In this document: in pieces, positions 25,211 to 34,700 of the stretch
How the letters are laid out: each line of letters begins with the position of its first letter
Position numbering within the stretch: position 1 is the first letter of the stretch
Source of the DNA: Bacteroidia bacterium
Lineage (GTDB): Bacteria; Bacteroidota; Bacteroidia; Chitinophagales; Chitinophagaceae
DNA length: 64,000 nucleotides
Direction of reading: 5' to 3'
Assembly: GCA_030427635.1 (NCBI GenBank)
Contig: JAUIBA010000009.1
Span: 62,001 to 126,000 of the forward strand
Program-made: the position numbers and the translations under genes
Notes under the pieces: generated by a model
What the model saw: the letters and a program-made list of their open reading frames with translations, nothing else
Databases searched by the model: none
What the model was told of the DNA's origin: nothing

Positions 25211-26467
25211 TTATGCAGCATCTTTCATACGCTCCAGCTTAGAGTGCTCTATCATCTGCCGTGCATAGTCGAGCGTAAGGTGGAAGGTGCCATCATGCTG
25301 CTCTGACGGGAGGTCGAACATGGCATCGGTGAGTATCATCTCACAGATGGCACGCAGGCCACGGCCGCCCAGCTTGTACTGTATAGCCTTTTCTACCATA
25401 TAGTCGAGCGCCTCATCGTCTATTATCAGTTTGATATTCTCATACTCAAACAGCTTGCTGTACTGTTTTACCAGTGCATTCTTAGGCTCGGTAAGTATAG
25501 CTTTAAGTGTTTTAGCATCCAGCGGGTTAAGATAAGTAACCACCGGCAGGCGGCCCAGCAGCTCAGGTATGAGGCCAAAGGTGCGGAGGTCCTGCGCATT
25601 TACATACTGCAGCAGATTGGCCCTGTCTACATTCTCAGATGCCTTGATAGCGTTGTAGCCTATGGCGCTTGTCTGCACGCGGCGGGCTATCATCTTGTCT
25701 ATACCCTCAAAGGCACCACCGCAGATGAAGAGTATATTCTGCGTGTTGACCTTTATCATTTTCTGCTCGGGGTGCTTGCGGCCTCCTTGTGGCGGCACCA
25801 GTACTTCTGAGCCTTCCAGCAGCTTAAGCATGGCCTGCTGTACCCCCTCCCCGCTCACATCGCGGGTAATGGAAGGGTTATCGCCCTTGCGGCCTATCTT
25901 GTCTATCTCGTCTATATACACAATGCCACGCTCGGCAGCAGGTACATCATAGTTGCTGGCCTGCAGCAGGCGGGAGAGAATACTCTCTACATCCTCACCC
26001 ACATAGCCGGCCTCGGTAAACACAGTAGCATCTACAATGGCAAAAGGCACCTGCAGCAGACGGGCTATTGTTTTTGCCAGGAGGGTTTTACCGGTGCCGG
26101 TTTCGCCTACCATCATAATGTTGGATTTTTCAATCTCCACATCGTCGTGGCGGGGCATAGACAGGCGCTTGTAGTGGTTATATATGGCTACAGAGAGTAC
26201 CTTTTTGGCATCGTCCTGGCCTATAACATACTGGTCAAGGAATGCTTTTATCTCACGGGGCTTGTATAGCTTCCCCTTCAGGAAATCGGGCCCCTTGGCG
26301 GCGGGCTGCGCATCGGGCGCTTTGTCGCCGGTAGCTTCTATGAGCAGCGAGTGTGCATTTTCTATACACTGGTCGCAGATATTACCCTTGATACCGGTAA
26401 AAAGGATATTTACGTCTGTCTCACTGCGGTCGCAGAATGAGCATCGTTTTTCAGTAAGCCTGGCCAT
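25211..26467 (-). CDS. clpX: ATP-dependent Clp protease ATP-binding subunit ClpX
   Basis: The 418-residue protein is a AAA+ unfoldase that feeds substrates to ClpP. The N-terminal zinc domain has C9, C12, C31 and C34. Walker A GETGTGKT is at 122-129, the pore loop GYVG at 155-158, and Walker B YIDEID ends at residue 190. The C-terminal small domain has [13 protein letters not shown] near residue 368, the sensor-2 arginine region. Length fits the family. clpP is not next to it. A lone TACCTTTG -7 box is present at 26497-26504, minus strand, 29 bp upstream. Confidence 0.98.
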   Translation of the reverse strand: MARLTEKRCSFCDRSETDVNILFTGIKGNICDQCIENAHSLLIEATGDKAPDAQPAAKGPDFLKGKLYKPREIKAFLDQYVIGQDDAKKVLSVAIYNHYKRLSMPRHDDVEIEKSNIMMVGETGTGKTLLAKTIARLLQVPFAIVDATVFTEAGYVGEDVESILSRLLQASNYDVPAAERGIVYIDEIDKIGRKGDNPSITRDVSGEGVQQAMLKLLEGSEVLVPPQGGRKHPEQKMIKVNTQNILFICGGAFEGIDKMIARRVQTSAIGYNAIKASENVDRANLLQYVNAQDLRTFGLIPELLGRLPVVTYLNPLDAKTLKAILTEPKNALVKQYSKLFEYENIKLIIDDEALDYMVEKAIQYKLGGRGLRAICEMILTDAMFDLPSEQHDGTFHLTLDYARQMIEHSKLERMKDAA

Positions 26468-26689
26468 TTACAGTAGCTGGTTATATTTTTAGCCTGCAAA
26501 GGTACGGAAAAGGGCGATGTGAAAGCGGGAGTGGGGGTAATGGCCCACCCACGGAGATAATGGCGATTCAATTTCAGAACGAACAAAATGCCCGGTGTAC
26601 AGATAAAGTACTATAGTCCTATAGCCCGGCACCACCAGTAACAAGGTAAAACCCGTACCTTTGCGCGCAATTTTTATCTCATAACAGTT

Positions 26690-28540
26690 ATGTCAATACC
26701 GGTTCAGACAGTAGAGGATGTGGTCATCAAATTTGCAGGTGACAGTGGTGATGGTATGCAGCTTACGGGCAGCCAGTTTACCAATAACAGCGCTCTTATA
26801 GGCAATGACCTTTCTACATTTCCCGACTTCCCGGCCGAAATACGCGCCCCGCAGGGTACGGTGCCGGGGGTGAGTGGCTTTCAGCTACACTTCTCCAGCA
26901 ATAAGATATACACACCCGGCGACAACTGCGATGTGCTGGTGGCTATGAATGCCGCTGCACTGAAGGTGAACCTGAAAGCGCTGAAGCCGAATGGCATTAT
27001 CATAGCAGACACTGACGGATTTGATGCCAAAAACCTGCGCCTGGCCAACTATGCCGAGGGTGACAACCCACTGGAAAATGGCAGCCTTACCGGCTACAGC
27101 CTGCACAAAATGGACATCACCAGGATGACCCGTGAAGCGCTGAAGGACATACAGATGGGGGTGAAGGAGAAGAGCCGTGCGAAAAACATGTTTGTACTGG
27201 GATTCCTGTACTGGCTGTATAACCGCGACCTGACAAGCACCTTCTCGTTTCTTCATGACAAATTCGGCAAGCGGCCGGAAATACTGGAAAGCAACGTAAA
27301 AGCACTGCAGGCCGGCTATAATTATGGCGATACTACTGAGGCTTTTGCATCGCGCTACAAGGTAGAAAAAGCAAAGCTGCCTGCCGGAGTGTACCGCAAC
27401 ATAACCGGTAACATTGCGCTCTCTTACGGACTGATAGCAGCTGCCGAGAAGAGCCGCCTGCCTATGTTTCTGGGTTCATACCCCATTACACCGGCATCAG
27501 ATATACTGCATGAGCTGTCACGCCACAAAAACTTTGGTGTGCGTACCTTCCAGGCAGAGGATGAAATAGCAGCCATTACAGCGGCTATAGGCGCGGCCTA
27601 TGGCGGCAGCCTGGGTGTGACTACAACATCGGGCCCGGGTATGGCGCTGAAGACAGAAGCTATGGGCCTTGCGGTAATGCTGGAAATACCACTGGTGATA
27701 GTGGATATACAACGCGGTGGCCCATCGACCGGATTACCTACCAAAACCGAACAGAGCGACCTGCTGCAGGCATATTACGGCCGCAACGGTGAGTGCCCTA
27801 TGCCGGTGATATCGGCATCTACGCCCAGCGACTGCTTTGATGCTGTATATGAGGCCACACGCATAGCGGTGGAGCATATGACACCGGTAATATTCCTGAG
27901 TGATGGTTATATAGCCAATGGCGCAGAGCCATGGCGTTTCCCAAAGAGCGAGGATCTGAAACCGATATCGGTGACCTTCCGCACGGAGCTGCAGGAAGGA
28001 AGCGACAAATACCTGCCTTACCAGCGCGATGAAAAACTCGTGCGCCCATGGGCTGTGCCGGGTACCGCAGGACTGGAACACCGTATAGGTGGCCTGGAAA
28101 AAGAAGATATTACCGGCAACATATCCTATGACGCAGAGAACCACCAGCATATGGTGAAGACCCGCGAGGCCAAGGTAGATATGATAGCCAACTACATACC
28201 GCTACAGACGCTGGACAGCGGCCCGGAAACCGGCGATGTGCTGGTGCTGGGATGGGGCTCTACCTACGGGGCTATAAAGAGTGCGGTAATGGAGCTGCAG
28301 GCAGCGGGTAAAAGTGTGGCACATGCCCACCTGCGCTATGTGCGCCCCTTCCCCCGCAACCTGGGCGATATGATAGCCCGCTATAAGCACATACTGATAC
28401 CCGAAATAAATAACGGACAACTGATAAAGATAATCCGCGACAAATATCTGGTAGATGCGGTGGGCTATAACAAGATAAAGGGTGTACCCATTACCCGTAC
28501 CGAGCTGGTAACCGCCATAGGCGAGCTGCTGGAAAAATAA
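26690..28540 (+). CDS. korA: 2-oxoacid:acceptor oxidoreductase alpha subunit (KorA type)
   Basis: The 616-residue protein is a gamma-alpha fusion. The gamma domain (residues 1-190) opens with VIKFAGDSGDGMQLTGSQF. The alpha/PYR domain follows (from about 215) with FLGSYPITPASDILHELS, the catalytic-like EDEIAAITAAIGAAYGG near 285, TTSGPGMALKTEA near 312 and QRGGPSTGLPTKTEQSDLLQ near 340. The C-terminal part (LVLGWGSTYGAIKSAV near 515) is the third domain. With a KorB partner carrying thiamine diphosphate and an Fe-S cluster it oxidises 2-oxoglutarate, or another 2-oxoacid, to the acyl-CoA using ferredoxin. No KorB gene follows: a DinB gene begins 62 bp downstream. A -7 box TACCTTTG (26656-26663) lies 26 bp upstream of the ATG. 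Confidence 0.93.
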   Translation: MSIPVQTVEDVVIKFAGDSGDGMQLTGSQFTNNSALIGNDLSTFPDFPAEIRAPQGTVPGVSGFQLHFSSNKIYTPGDNCDVLVAMNAAALKVNLKALKPNGIIIADTDGFDAKNLRLANYAEGDNPLENGSLTGYSLHKMDITRMTREALKDIQMGVKEKSRAKNMFVLGFLYWLYNRDLTSTFSFLHDKFGKRPEILESNVKALQAGYNYGDTTEAFASRYKVEKAKLPAGVYRNITGNIALSYGLIAAAEKSRLPMFLGSYPITPASDILHELSRHKNFGVRTFQAEDEIAAITAAIGAAYGGSLGVTTTSGPGMALKTEAMGLAVMLEIPLVIVDIQRGGPSTGLPTKTEQSDLLQAYYGRNGECPMPVISASTPSDCFDAVYEATRIAVEHMTPVIFLSDGYIANGAEPWRFPKSEDLKPISVTFRTELQEGSDKYLPYQRDEKLVRPWAVPGTAGLEHRIGGLEKEDITGNISYDAENHQHMVKTREAKVDMIANYIPLQTLDSGPETGDVLVLGWGSTYGAIKSAVMELQAAGKSVAHAHLRYVRPFPRNLGDMIARYKHILIPEINNGQLIKIIRDKYLVDAVGYNKIKGVPITRTELVTAIGELLEK

Positions 28541-28602
28541 GCTGCTACCCATAAAGGAAACAGATACTGCTAGCGGCTATATTTGCCGGTAAACCTGACT
28601 GT

Positions 28603-29115
28603 ATGAATACACTGCAAGCTACAGAGTACGCTCCCTATTTTCAGAAATACACTTCGCTGGTGCCCCATGAGGCTGTAGCGCCGCTGCTTGCCGCCAATGG
28701 CATAGAGGTGACCTCCTTCTTTCGCAGCATACCGGAGGCGCTGCACAGCTACCGCTATGCCCCGGGTAAATGGACCATTAAGGATGTGCTGCAGCATATA
28801 ACCGATACGGAGCGGGTATTGGCCTTCCGCGCGCTGGCTGCGGCCCGTGGTGATGGCGCCAGCAGCCTGAGCCTGATGGATGAAAACCTGTATGCCGCCG
28901 GTGCCGACACCAGCCATGTATCACTGGCACAGCTGATAGCAGAGTTTGAAGCGGTGCGCAGCAGTACGGTGCTGCTCTATACCCCCCTGAGCAATGATAA
29001 ACTGCTACAGACCAGCCATGTAAACGGGCAGTACACGACTGCAAGAGCATGGGGCTACATTATGGCCGGGCATGGGCTGCATCATATAAATGTGATCAGG
29101 GAAAGGTATATGTAA
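28603..29115 (+). CDS. DinB-family protein
   Basis: The 170-residue protein belongs to the DinB/YfiT four-helix fold. The segment YAPGKWTIKDVLQHITDTERVLAFRAL (about residues 50-76) carries the first metal-site His, and the C-terminal WGYIMAGHGLHHINVIRERY (residues 150-169) supplies two more. The family includes bacillithiol or metal-dependent thiol transferases and damage-inducible proteins. Specific function unknown. A TATATTTG -7 box (28578-28585) lies 17 bp upstream, so it probably has its own promoter rather than depending on korA. Confidence 0.9.
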   Translation: MNTLQATEYAPYFQKYTSLVPHEAVAPLLAANGIEVTSFFRSIPEALHSYRYAPGKWTIKDVLQHITDTERVLAFRALAAARGDGASSLSLMDENLYAAGADTSHVSLAQLIAEFEAVRSSTVLLYTPLSNDKLLQTSHVNGQYTTARAWGYIMAGHGLHHINVIRERYM

Positions 29116-29126
29116 GGGGGGCAAGA

Positions 29127-29789
29127 CTAATACTCTACAAAAACCATAGGATACTTGTGCATGATGCCTATCTGAAAGCAGATGTAGGGCGTTTGTATGG
29201 GTGTGGGGCCTTTGCTGATGCCACCGGGCATAAAGCCTACCTCCTGCGATAGCATGATATTCCAGTAGCCGCGGGTGGGTATGCGCTCTGCCAGGCCAAA
29301 GCCCACGCGGGTTATAACAGAGGGCATGTTGTAAGAGGTATTCACGGCCAGTGTGTCGGCGCCATAGGGTGCACTGCCCGGAGGTGTCCATATGGGGGCG
29401 TGGGTAAAGGAGGTTTGCTTACCACCCATGCGCAGGCCTATGCCGGCCGTAGCAAAGATGTGGAAGTAGGAGCGGTAATTAATGGCATAGTCAATCTTAG
29501 GCGACAGAAACATGTAGCTGGACTGCTGGCGGATGCTTACCACATCGCCATAGGATATGCTGCTGCTGTTGTGTACAGGGGCCGTAAGGGAGTAGCGCTG
29601 CAGAAACAGGGAACCGCCTGCGTAAAGATGATACCTGAGCTTGTGCAGGTAGTAAGCCTCCCATGCGGTAGTAAGGCGGGAGTCGTAACCTGTGGTATAG
29701 CCAAAGCCAGCCTGTGCGCCAAACATTCCCTGAGCGGCAGCAGACATTCCGGCGCAGCACAACACTATCGCAAGGAGATATCTCTTCAT
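29127..29789 (-). CDS. Outer-membrane beta-barrel protein, paralogue of its neighbour
   Basis: The 220-residue protein has a signal peptide (RYLLAIVLCCAGMSAAAQ) then an eight-stranded-barrel-like sequence with SSYMFLSPKIDYAINYRSYF near residue 92 and TAGIGLRMGG near 115. The end lacks the usual terminal F (MVFVEY). It lies 21 bp after its paralogue on the same strand; shared segments are the FLSPK/FIAPK strand, the GLGxxMGG turn and the VGFMPG/FGFLPG strand near the C-terminus. Function unknown. Convergent with DinB, 11 bp apart. Confidence 0.75.
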   Translation of the reverse strand: MKRYLLAIVLCCAGMSAAAQGMFGAQAGFGYTTGYDSRLTTAWEAYYLHKLRYHLYAGGSLFLQRYSLTAPVHNSSSISYGDVVSIRQQSSYMFLSPKIDYAINYRSYFHIFATAGIGLRMGGKQTSFTHAPIWTPPGSAPYGADTLAVNTSYNMPSVITRVGFGLAERIPTRGYWNIMLSQEVGFMPGGISKGPTPIQTPYICFQIGIMHKYPMVFVEY

Positions 29790-29810
29790 AAAAGCGGCGT
29801 TTAAAAAAGA

Positions 29811-30497
29811 TTACCGGTTGCGCGTGCGGGCAATGCCTATGCGCAGCGAAATATATGCAGGATTGACCTTGCCGATGCTATATGGCGAGCGGGCCACATC
29901 TTCAAAATTGCTGGTGGCGGTGAGGCTTCCCGGCAGGAAACCAAAGTCGCCGGTGAAGGTAAAGCGCCAGTTATTGCCCAGATACAGATACTGGGTAATA
30001 CCCAAGCCTACACGCAGCACGGTACTGTTTATATTGTCTGACTGGTCCAACGTGGTATCGTTACGCACAAAACCATTGGGAGTAGAAACGGTATTCCAGC
30101 GGCGTACAGAGTCATAGCCACCCATACTAAAGCCCAGACCTACATTAAAGTAGAGGTGTGTATTCTGATAACGGCCGGCGCAGTAGCGGAACTTAGGCGC
30201 TATAAAGAAGTATGCACTGTTGTGCCTGAGTATCTCACCTGCATAACCGGTGGCTTTCTTAGCAGAGTTTGCCTCATTGTCGTACAGGAGCGAATACTGC
30301 TGATAAAATGCTTCAATACCCATGAAGGAGCGCAGGTTCATGCCCCTTGCATAATCCAATCCACCTGATAATGCTACGTCATAATTGCCCGAGGTGGCAA
30401 GGCCCCCTCCGGCAAAAAATCCGAGTATCGTATTCTTCTGGGAGTATCCGGACATAGCGGACACTGATAGTAAAAAAGCCAGGAGAATTGGTTTCAT
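29811..30497 (-). CDS. Outer-membrane beta-barrel protein, paralogue of its neighbour
   Basis: The 228-residue protein has a signal peptide ending SGYSQ, then barrel strands: ILGFFAGGGLATSGN, AYFFIAPKFRYCAG, YFNVGLGFSMGG and WRFTFTGDFGFLPGSL. It resembles the next gene downstream in strand order and length, so the two are tandem duplicates. I use ATG 30497; a GTG one codon upstream is also possible. It begins 10 bp past the stop of the PaaH-type dehydrogenase gene, so the three may form one transcript. No known family name. Confidence 0.75.
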   Translation of the reverse strand: MKPILLAFLLSVSAMSGYSQKNTILGFFAGGGLATSGNYDVALSGGLDYARGMNLRSFMGIEAFYQQYSLLYDNEANSAKKATGYAGEILRHNSAYFFIAPKFRYCAGRYQNTHLYFNVGLGFSMGGYDSVRRWNTVSTPNGFVRNDTTLDQSDNINSTVLRVGLGITQYLYLGNNWRFTFTGDFGFLPGSLTATSNFEDVARSPYSIGKVNPAYISLRIGIARTRNR

Positions 30498-30506
30498 CAC
30501 CGAAAA

Positions 30507-31667
30507 TTAAACAAATTTTTTATTTCCCATAGCCTGTTTTCTCAATAAAGCACTTGCACGATATCTGTCCTCATGGTATTCGTTGTACAACGCATCAAGC
30601 AGCGACAGGCATTTACCGCTGCCCCATTCATCGCACCACGCAAGCAGGCCTTTGGGGTAATTAACTCCTTTTGTCATGGCAGTTTCAAGATCGGCAGCGC
30701 TGGCCACGCCCAGATGCAATGCGTCAACAGCCTCATTTATCAACATCACAATGATACGCTCTGCAATCTTTCTGCCTTTTTCTTCGTCTCTGTCGGGGGT
30801 GGGTGATTCCGCACCTTCGGCATAGTCATAGAAGCCGCGGCCAGCCTTGCGGCCCAGCCACCCTGCTTCCAGCAGCCGCTTCTGAGAGAAGGACGGACGG
30901 TAGCGGGGGTCGTAAAAAAACGACTGAAATACGGTTTCTGTAACTACATAATTAACATCATGACCTATATAGTCAGTAAGCGTAAACGGCCCCATACGGA
31001 AACCACCTATCTCAGTCATGGCCCAGTCTATAGTAGCCAAATCTGCTATACCCTCCTCCATAATGCGTATAGCCTCACCATAGAATGGCCTTGCTACACG
31101 GTTCACTATGAAACCGGGAGTATCTTTTGCCACAACCGGGGTTTTGCCCCAGGCCTTCATAAGCTCTGCCGCCATAGGAACCAGCTCTGGCTTCGTCTGT
31201 ATAGCGGGCACTACCTCTACCAGCGCCATAAGCGGTGCCGGATTGAAAAAGTGCAGCCCCATGACCCGTGAAGGTATGCGGCATGCCGCAGCAATAGAGG
31301 TGACAGAGAGCGAGGAAGTATTAGTGGCAAGGATACAGGTATCACTCACCATATTCTCTACACGTGCAAAAACTGCCTTTTTAACATCGAGGTTTTCAAC
31401 TATTGCCTCTATGATAAGACCACAGTCGCACATAATCTGTTGCTTTTCAGCAAACTGAATATTATCCAGTATTTCATCGGCAGACGCAATCTTCCCCTTT
31501 GCCTGCAACTTCTGCAGGGTAGCCAGCATATTTTTTCTGGCTTTATCCAGGGCATGAACATTATTGTCATGCAATATGACCTTATGGCCTGCCATAGCAG
31601 CTACCTGGGCGATTCCCGCACCCATAGCACCCGAACCTATTACACCAATGGTCGTGTTTTGCGTCAT
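30507..31667 (-). CDS. 3-hydroxyacyl-CoA dehydrogenase (PaaH / 3-hydroxybutyryl-CoA type)
   Basis: The 386-residue NAD-dependent enzyme oxidises 3-hydroxyacyl-CoA in beta-oxidation, phenylacetate breakdown or butyrate metabolism. Rossmann motif GSGAMGAGIAQVAAMAGH is at residues 11-28. The catalytic region has ILATNTSSLSVTSIA near 111, VMGLHFFNPAPLM near 134 (catalytic His) and TPGFIVNRVARPFYGEA near 184. A second 3HCDH module occupies the C-terminal 100 residues (ERIIVMLINEAVDAL, then GVNYPKGLLAWCDEWG), as in PaaH. No thiolase or crotonase gene is adjacent; the FAH-family hydrolase upstream may belong to the same aromatic-degradation context. Confidence 0.93.
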   Translation of the reverse strand: MTQNTTIGVIGSGAMGAGIAQVAAMAGHKVILHDNNVHALDKARKNMLATLQKLQAKGKIASADEILDNIQFAEKQQIMCDCGLIIEAIVENLDVKKAVFARVENMVSDTCILATNTSSLSVTSIAAACRIPSRVMGLHFFNPAPLMALVEVVPAIQTKPELVPMAAELMKAWGKTPVVAKDTPGFIVNRVARPFYGEAIRIMEEGIADLATIDWAMTEIGGFRMGPFTLTDYIGHDVNYVVTETVFQSFFYDPRYRPSFSQKRLLEAGWLGRKAGRGFYDYAEGAESPTPDRDEEKGRKIAERIIVMLINEAVDALHLGVASAADLETAMTKGVNYPKGLLAWCDEWGSGKCLSLLDALYNEYHEDRYRASALLRKQAMGNKKFV

Positions 31668-31755
31668 TAATCAGTCGATCTTTGTGTTACCCGGTTGTTT
31701 TTTTTATGTTATTTGTTGATTATCAACGAAATAAGCATAAAAATATACAGCCTGC

Positions 31756-31779
31756 CCAAAAACAGTCCCTCAAAGGGAC
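31756..31779 (-). terminator. Probable weak terminator after the FAH gene
   Basis: A 6-bp stem (GTCCCT/AGGGAC at 31765-31770 and 31774-31779) with a 3-nt loop is followed on the minus strand by TGTTTTTGG. It lies 24 bp past the FAH stop. Confidence 0.55.
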
Positions 31780-31802
31780 ACAATCGGGGAGCCAATATAA
31801 CA

Positions 31803-32804
31803 TTATTTCTTCTGAGCCAGTATGCTCCAGTCAGTTTTTTCTGCAACAATTGTATTAGAAAGGTGTCCGAGCGCCTCAATTTCCATCTCTACAACGTCTC
31901 CATCCTGGAGCCATTGCTCTTTGTAATCGGGATTATTCAGCTTTCCGGTGCCATTCAGCTCCAGAAAACAGCCGGTACCTACGGTACCGCTGCCTATTAC
32001 ATCGCCGGGCAGTATATCTGCACCATAGGCACAGCGCTCTATTATCTCGGCAAATGTCCAGTCCATATCGCCCATGCTACCCTCGCTCACCTGTACACCA
32101 TTTACCTTACAGGTCATTTTCAGGTTGTAGCTATTGCCGGTGTGGCCGGGTTTTGCCGGTGTTTTATATAGTTCCAGCTCATCGGGCGTTACCAGCATAG
32201 GGCCTATAACGGTGCTGAAGTCCTTACCCTTGGCCGGGCCCAGATTCAGCATCATTTCCTCCATCTGCAGTGTACGGGCGCTCATATCGTTCATAATCAT
32301 ATAGCCACCTATATACTCATCGGCCTCTGAGGCTTTGATATTGCGACCTTTGCGGCATATAACCACGGCTGCTTCCAGCTCAAAGTCCAGACGGCGGAAA
32401 TGGTCGGGCATACACATAATATTGCCGGGGCCCTGTATAGCATTATGGTTGGTAAAGTACCAGATAGGATACTGGTCAAACTCCGGTATCATATCTACCT
32501 TACGATTGCGGCGGGCAGCAGCCACATGCTGGCGGAAGGCATAACCATCGCGGCAGGAAGTGGGGTGCGGCACCGGTGCCAGCACATTCATACCCGTATA
32601 TGGTATGCCCTGTGCGGTATTCTTTCCCTCACGTATATCGTGCGCCACATCTTTCATCTTACTGATATACTCATCCCATCCGTCCAGCAGCGCCTTCATG
32701 GTAGCGGGCAGTGAAGCATCAGCCTGCGTAGTAGCATATATGTTGTTGTTAATAAGAAATCCAAGATGTTCGCTGCCATTATGCAGGAAGGAAACGAGTT
32801 TCAT
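31803..32804 (-). CDS. Fumarylacetoacetate hydrolase family protein
   Basis: The 333-residue protein has the FAH fold. Visible marks: RDGYAFRQHVAAA near residue 84, WYFTNHNAIQGPGN near 114, the metal-ligand stretch RRLDFELEAAVVI near 137, and GDVIGSGTVGTGCFLELNG near 274. Closest relatives are bacterial fumarylacetoacetases and acylpyruvate hydrolases, so tyrosine/homogentisate breakdown is likely, yielding fumarate and acetoacetate. The neighbouring hydroxyacyl-CoA dehydrogenase lies 135 bp downstream on the same strand but a weak hairpin separates them. No homogentisate dioxygenase gene is in the window. Confidence 0.9.
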   Translation of the reverse strand: MKLVSFLHNGSEHLGFLINNNIYATTQADASLPATMKALLDGWDEYISKMKDVAHDIREGKNTAQGIPYTGMNVLAPVPHPTSCRDGYAFRQHVAAARRNRKVDMIPEFDQYPIWYFTNHNAIQGPGNIMCMPDHFRRLDFELEAAVVICRKGRNIKASEADEYIGGYMIMNDMSARTLQMEEMMLNLGPAKGKDFSTVIGPMLVTPDELELYKTPAKPGHTGNSYNLKMTCKVNGVQVSEGSMGDMDWTFAEIIERCAYGADILPGDVIGSGTVGTGCFLELNGTGKLNNPDYKEQWLQDGDVVEMEIEALGHLSNTIVAEKTDWSILAQKK

Positions 32805-32903
32805 AAGCAGAAATTTGTTTGAGATTGTAAAAATAACCGTTGAGCCGGGTATTTTAAAGGAATGTTGCCGTATGGTGTGTAATATTGCTGCAAATAACCA
32901 GAT

Positions 32904-33548
32904 ATGAGTAACTATCAGGAATTATTTGACAACAATAAAAAGTGGGTGGAGTCCATCATTGCAAAGGATGCTACCTTCTTTGAGCGCCTGTCTAAGTTTC
33001 AGTCGCCGGACTTTCTTTACATAGGCTGCTCTGACAGTCGTGTACCCGCCAATGAAATCATGGGACTGGAGCCGGGTGAGGTATTTGTACACCGCAATGT
33101 GGCCAACCTGGTGGTGAGCATAGACCTGAATGTGATGTCTGTAATCAACTATGCTGTAGCACAGCTGAAGGTAAAGCACATCATAGTATGTGGTCACTAC
33201 AACTGTGGCGGCGTAAAGGCTGCAATGGAGCCTAAAGACCTGGGCATACTGAACCCCTGGCTGCGCAACATACGCGATGTGTACCGCCTGCACAATGCCG
33301 AGCTGAGCGCAATAGCCGATGAACATGCCCGCTACAACCGCCTTGTGGAGCTGAATGTGCAGGAGCAATGCGTGAATGTGATAAAAACAGCTGTTGTGCA
33401 GAAAAGCTATGCCCAGAACCGGTATCCGGTAGTACACGGATGGGTTTTTGATCTGGAAACGGGCTATATCAAGGATCTGGAAATAGATTTTGATGAAAAA
33501 CTGAAGGATATACAACAGATATACAACCTCACCGGCGGGCAATACTAA
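32904..33548 (+). CDS. can: Beta-class carbonic anhydrase
   Basis: The 214-residue zinc enzyme interconverts CO2 and bicarbonate. Zinc ligands are C42, H98 and C101, with the D44-R46 dyad in GCSDSRVPANEIMG; FVHRNVANLV follows at residue 61 and VCGHYNCGGVKAAM at 95. Length and motif order match the Can/YadF group, cytoplasmic. It is divergent from the FAH gene, with 99 bp between starts, and is followed by the promoter of the cytochrome gene. The N-terminal helix (NYQELFDNNKKWVESII) is also typical. Confidence 0.97.
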   Translation: MSNYQELFDNNKKWVESIIAKDATFFERLSKFQSPDFLYIGCSDSRVPANEIMGLEPGEVFVHRNVANLVVSIDLNVMSVINYAVAQLKVKHIIVCGHYNCGGVKAAMEPKDLGILNPWLRNIRDVYRLHNAELSAIADEHARYNRLVELNVQEQCVNVIKTAVVQKSYAQNRYPVVHGWVFDLETGYIKDLEIDFDEKLKDIQQIYNLTGGQY

Positions 33549-33566
33549 AATACCTTTGTCATATTC

Positions 33567-33596
33567 TTGTCATATTATACCAATGGTATAATTTTG
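33567..33596 (+). promoter_or_regulatory. Bacteroidota-type promoter of the diheme cytochrome gene
   Basis: TTG (33567-33569) and TAATTTTG (33589-33596) are 19 nt apart. Transcription from near 33602 would give a leader of about 100 nt that includes an A/T-rich hairpin (TTGAT/ATCAA arms) just ahead of the ATG. Confidence 0.8.
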
Positions 33597-33700
33597 CTGC
33601 CATTCCTGCGCTTCCGGCCGTGCTCTCCGTCCTGTGTCCTGATCTTCCGGCATGTATGCAGCTTTGATTATTTTTTTAATAAAAATCAACCTGTTATAGT

Positions 33701-34684
33701 ATGAAGAAGATTATAAAAGTACTCGGCATACTGCTGCTGGTAATAGTTCTGGGCATAGGTGGCCTCATAGGTTATGCACTGATAGCACTGCCGGATGTAG
33801 GCAAGGCACCAGACCTGAAAGTAGAAATTACACCTGAGCGTGTGCAGCGCGGCGATTATCTGGCCAATGCCGTAGCCAGCTGTATGGACTGCCACTCTAC
33901 CCGCGACTGGACTAAATACTCAGGCCCGCTGGTGCCCGGTACTCTGGGCAAGGGAGGAGAAACATTTGACCAGAAGTTTGGGTTTCCCGGTGCATACTAC
34001 TCCCGCAATCTGACCCCATATGGCCTGAGCCGCTATACCGATGGTGAGCTGTACCGTGTTATTACTACCGGTGTAACCAAAGAAGGCAGGGCTATGTTTC
34101 CCGTAATGCCGTACACACACTATGGCAAAATGGACCCGGAAGATATCTATGCCATCATAGCTTACCTGCGTACACTGCCAGAGATAAAGAATGATGTAGC
34201 CGAGTCAAAGTCGGACTTTCCGATGAATATCATTATCAATGCCATACCTAAAAAGCAGGCTCCCGGCAAACGGCCTGCCGCATCGGACAAGCTGGCTCAT
34301 GGCGCTTACCTGATTAATGCTGCGGGCTGTAACGAATGCCACACAAAAGATAAGAAAGGACAGATAATAGAAGAGCTTATGTACAGCGGTGGCCGTGAGT
34401 TTAAATTCCCTGACGGCGCTATAGTACGCTCATCCAACATCACCCCTGATGTAAATACCGGCATAGGTACCTGGACAGAAGAAATGTTCATTAACCGCTT
34501 CAAGGCATTCGGCGACTCAGGCTATGTAGCGCCGGGCGTGCCTATGGGCTCATTCAACACACTCATGCCATGGACTATGTATGGCAAAATGAGCCGTGAA
34601 GACCTTGCTGCCATATATGCCTATCTGAAGAGCCTGCCTCCTATGGCAAATGCGGTAGAGAAATTCACTCCGGCAAAGAAATAA
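33701..34684 (+). CDS. Membrane-anchored diheme cytochrome c
   Basis: The 327-residue protein has an N-terminal membrane anchor (residues 4-30) and then two cytochrome c domains. The heme-binding motifs are CMDCH (61-65) and CNECH (210-214), each followed by a candidate distal Met in the TxGMFPxMP-type stretch (AMFPVMPYTHYGKM near 131, then VPMGSFNTLMPWTMYGKM). Both domains look like the cytochrome subunit of gluconate or alcohol dehydrogenases. It would face the periplasm and pass electrons to an oxidase or quinone. No dehydrogenase gene is adjacent. Its own consensus promoter lies upstream. Confidence 0.9.
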   Translation: MKKIIKVLGILLLVIVLGIGGLIGYALIALPDVGKAPDLKVEITPERVQRGDYLANAVASCMDCHSTRDWTKYSGPLVPGTLGKGGETFDQKFGFPGAYYSRNLTPYGLSRYTDGELYRVITTGVTKEGRAMFPVMPYTHYGKMDPEDIYAIIAYLRTLPEIKNDVAESKSDFPMNIIINAIPKKQAPGKRPAASDKLAHGAYLINAAGCNECHTKDKKGQIIEELMYSGGREFKFPDGAIVRSSNITPDVNTGIGTWTEEMFINRFKAFGDSGYVAPGVPMGSFNTLMPWTMYGKMSREDLAAIYAYLKSLPPMANAVEKFTPAKK

Positions 34685-34700
34685 ATGCGCGGGAAGGTCA

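Noticed and set aside
33602..33700. Possible riboswitch in the 100-nt leader of the diheme cytochrome gene
   Set aside because: Only a simple A/T-rich hairpin is visible. No conserved aptamer core of a known class could be recognised.
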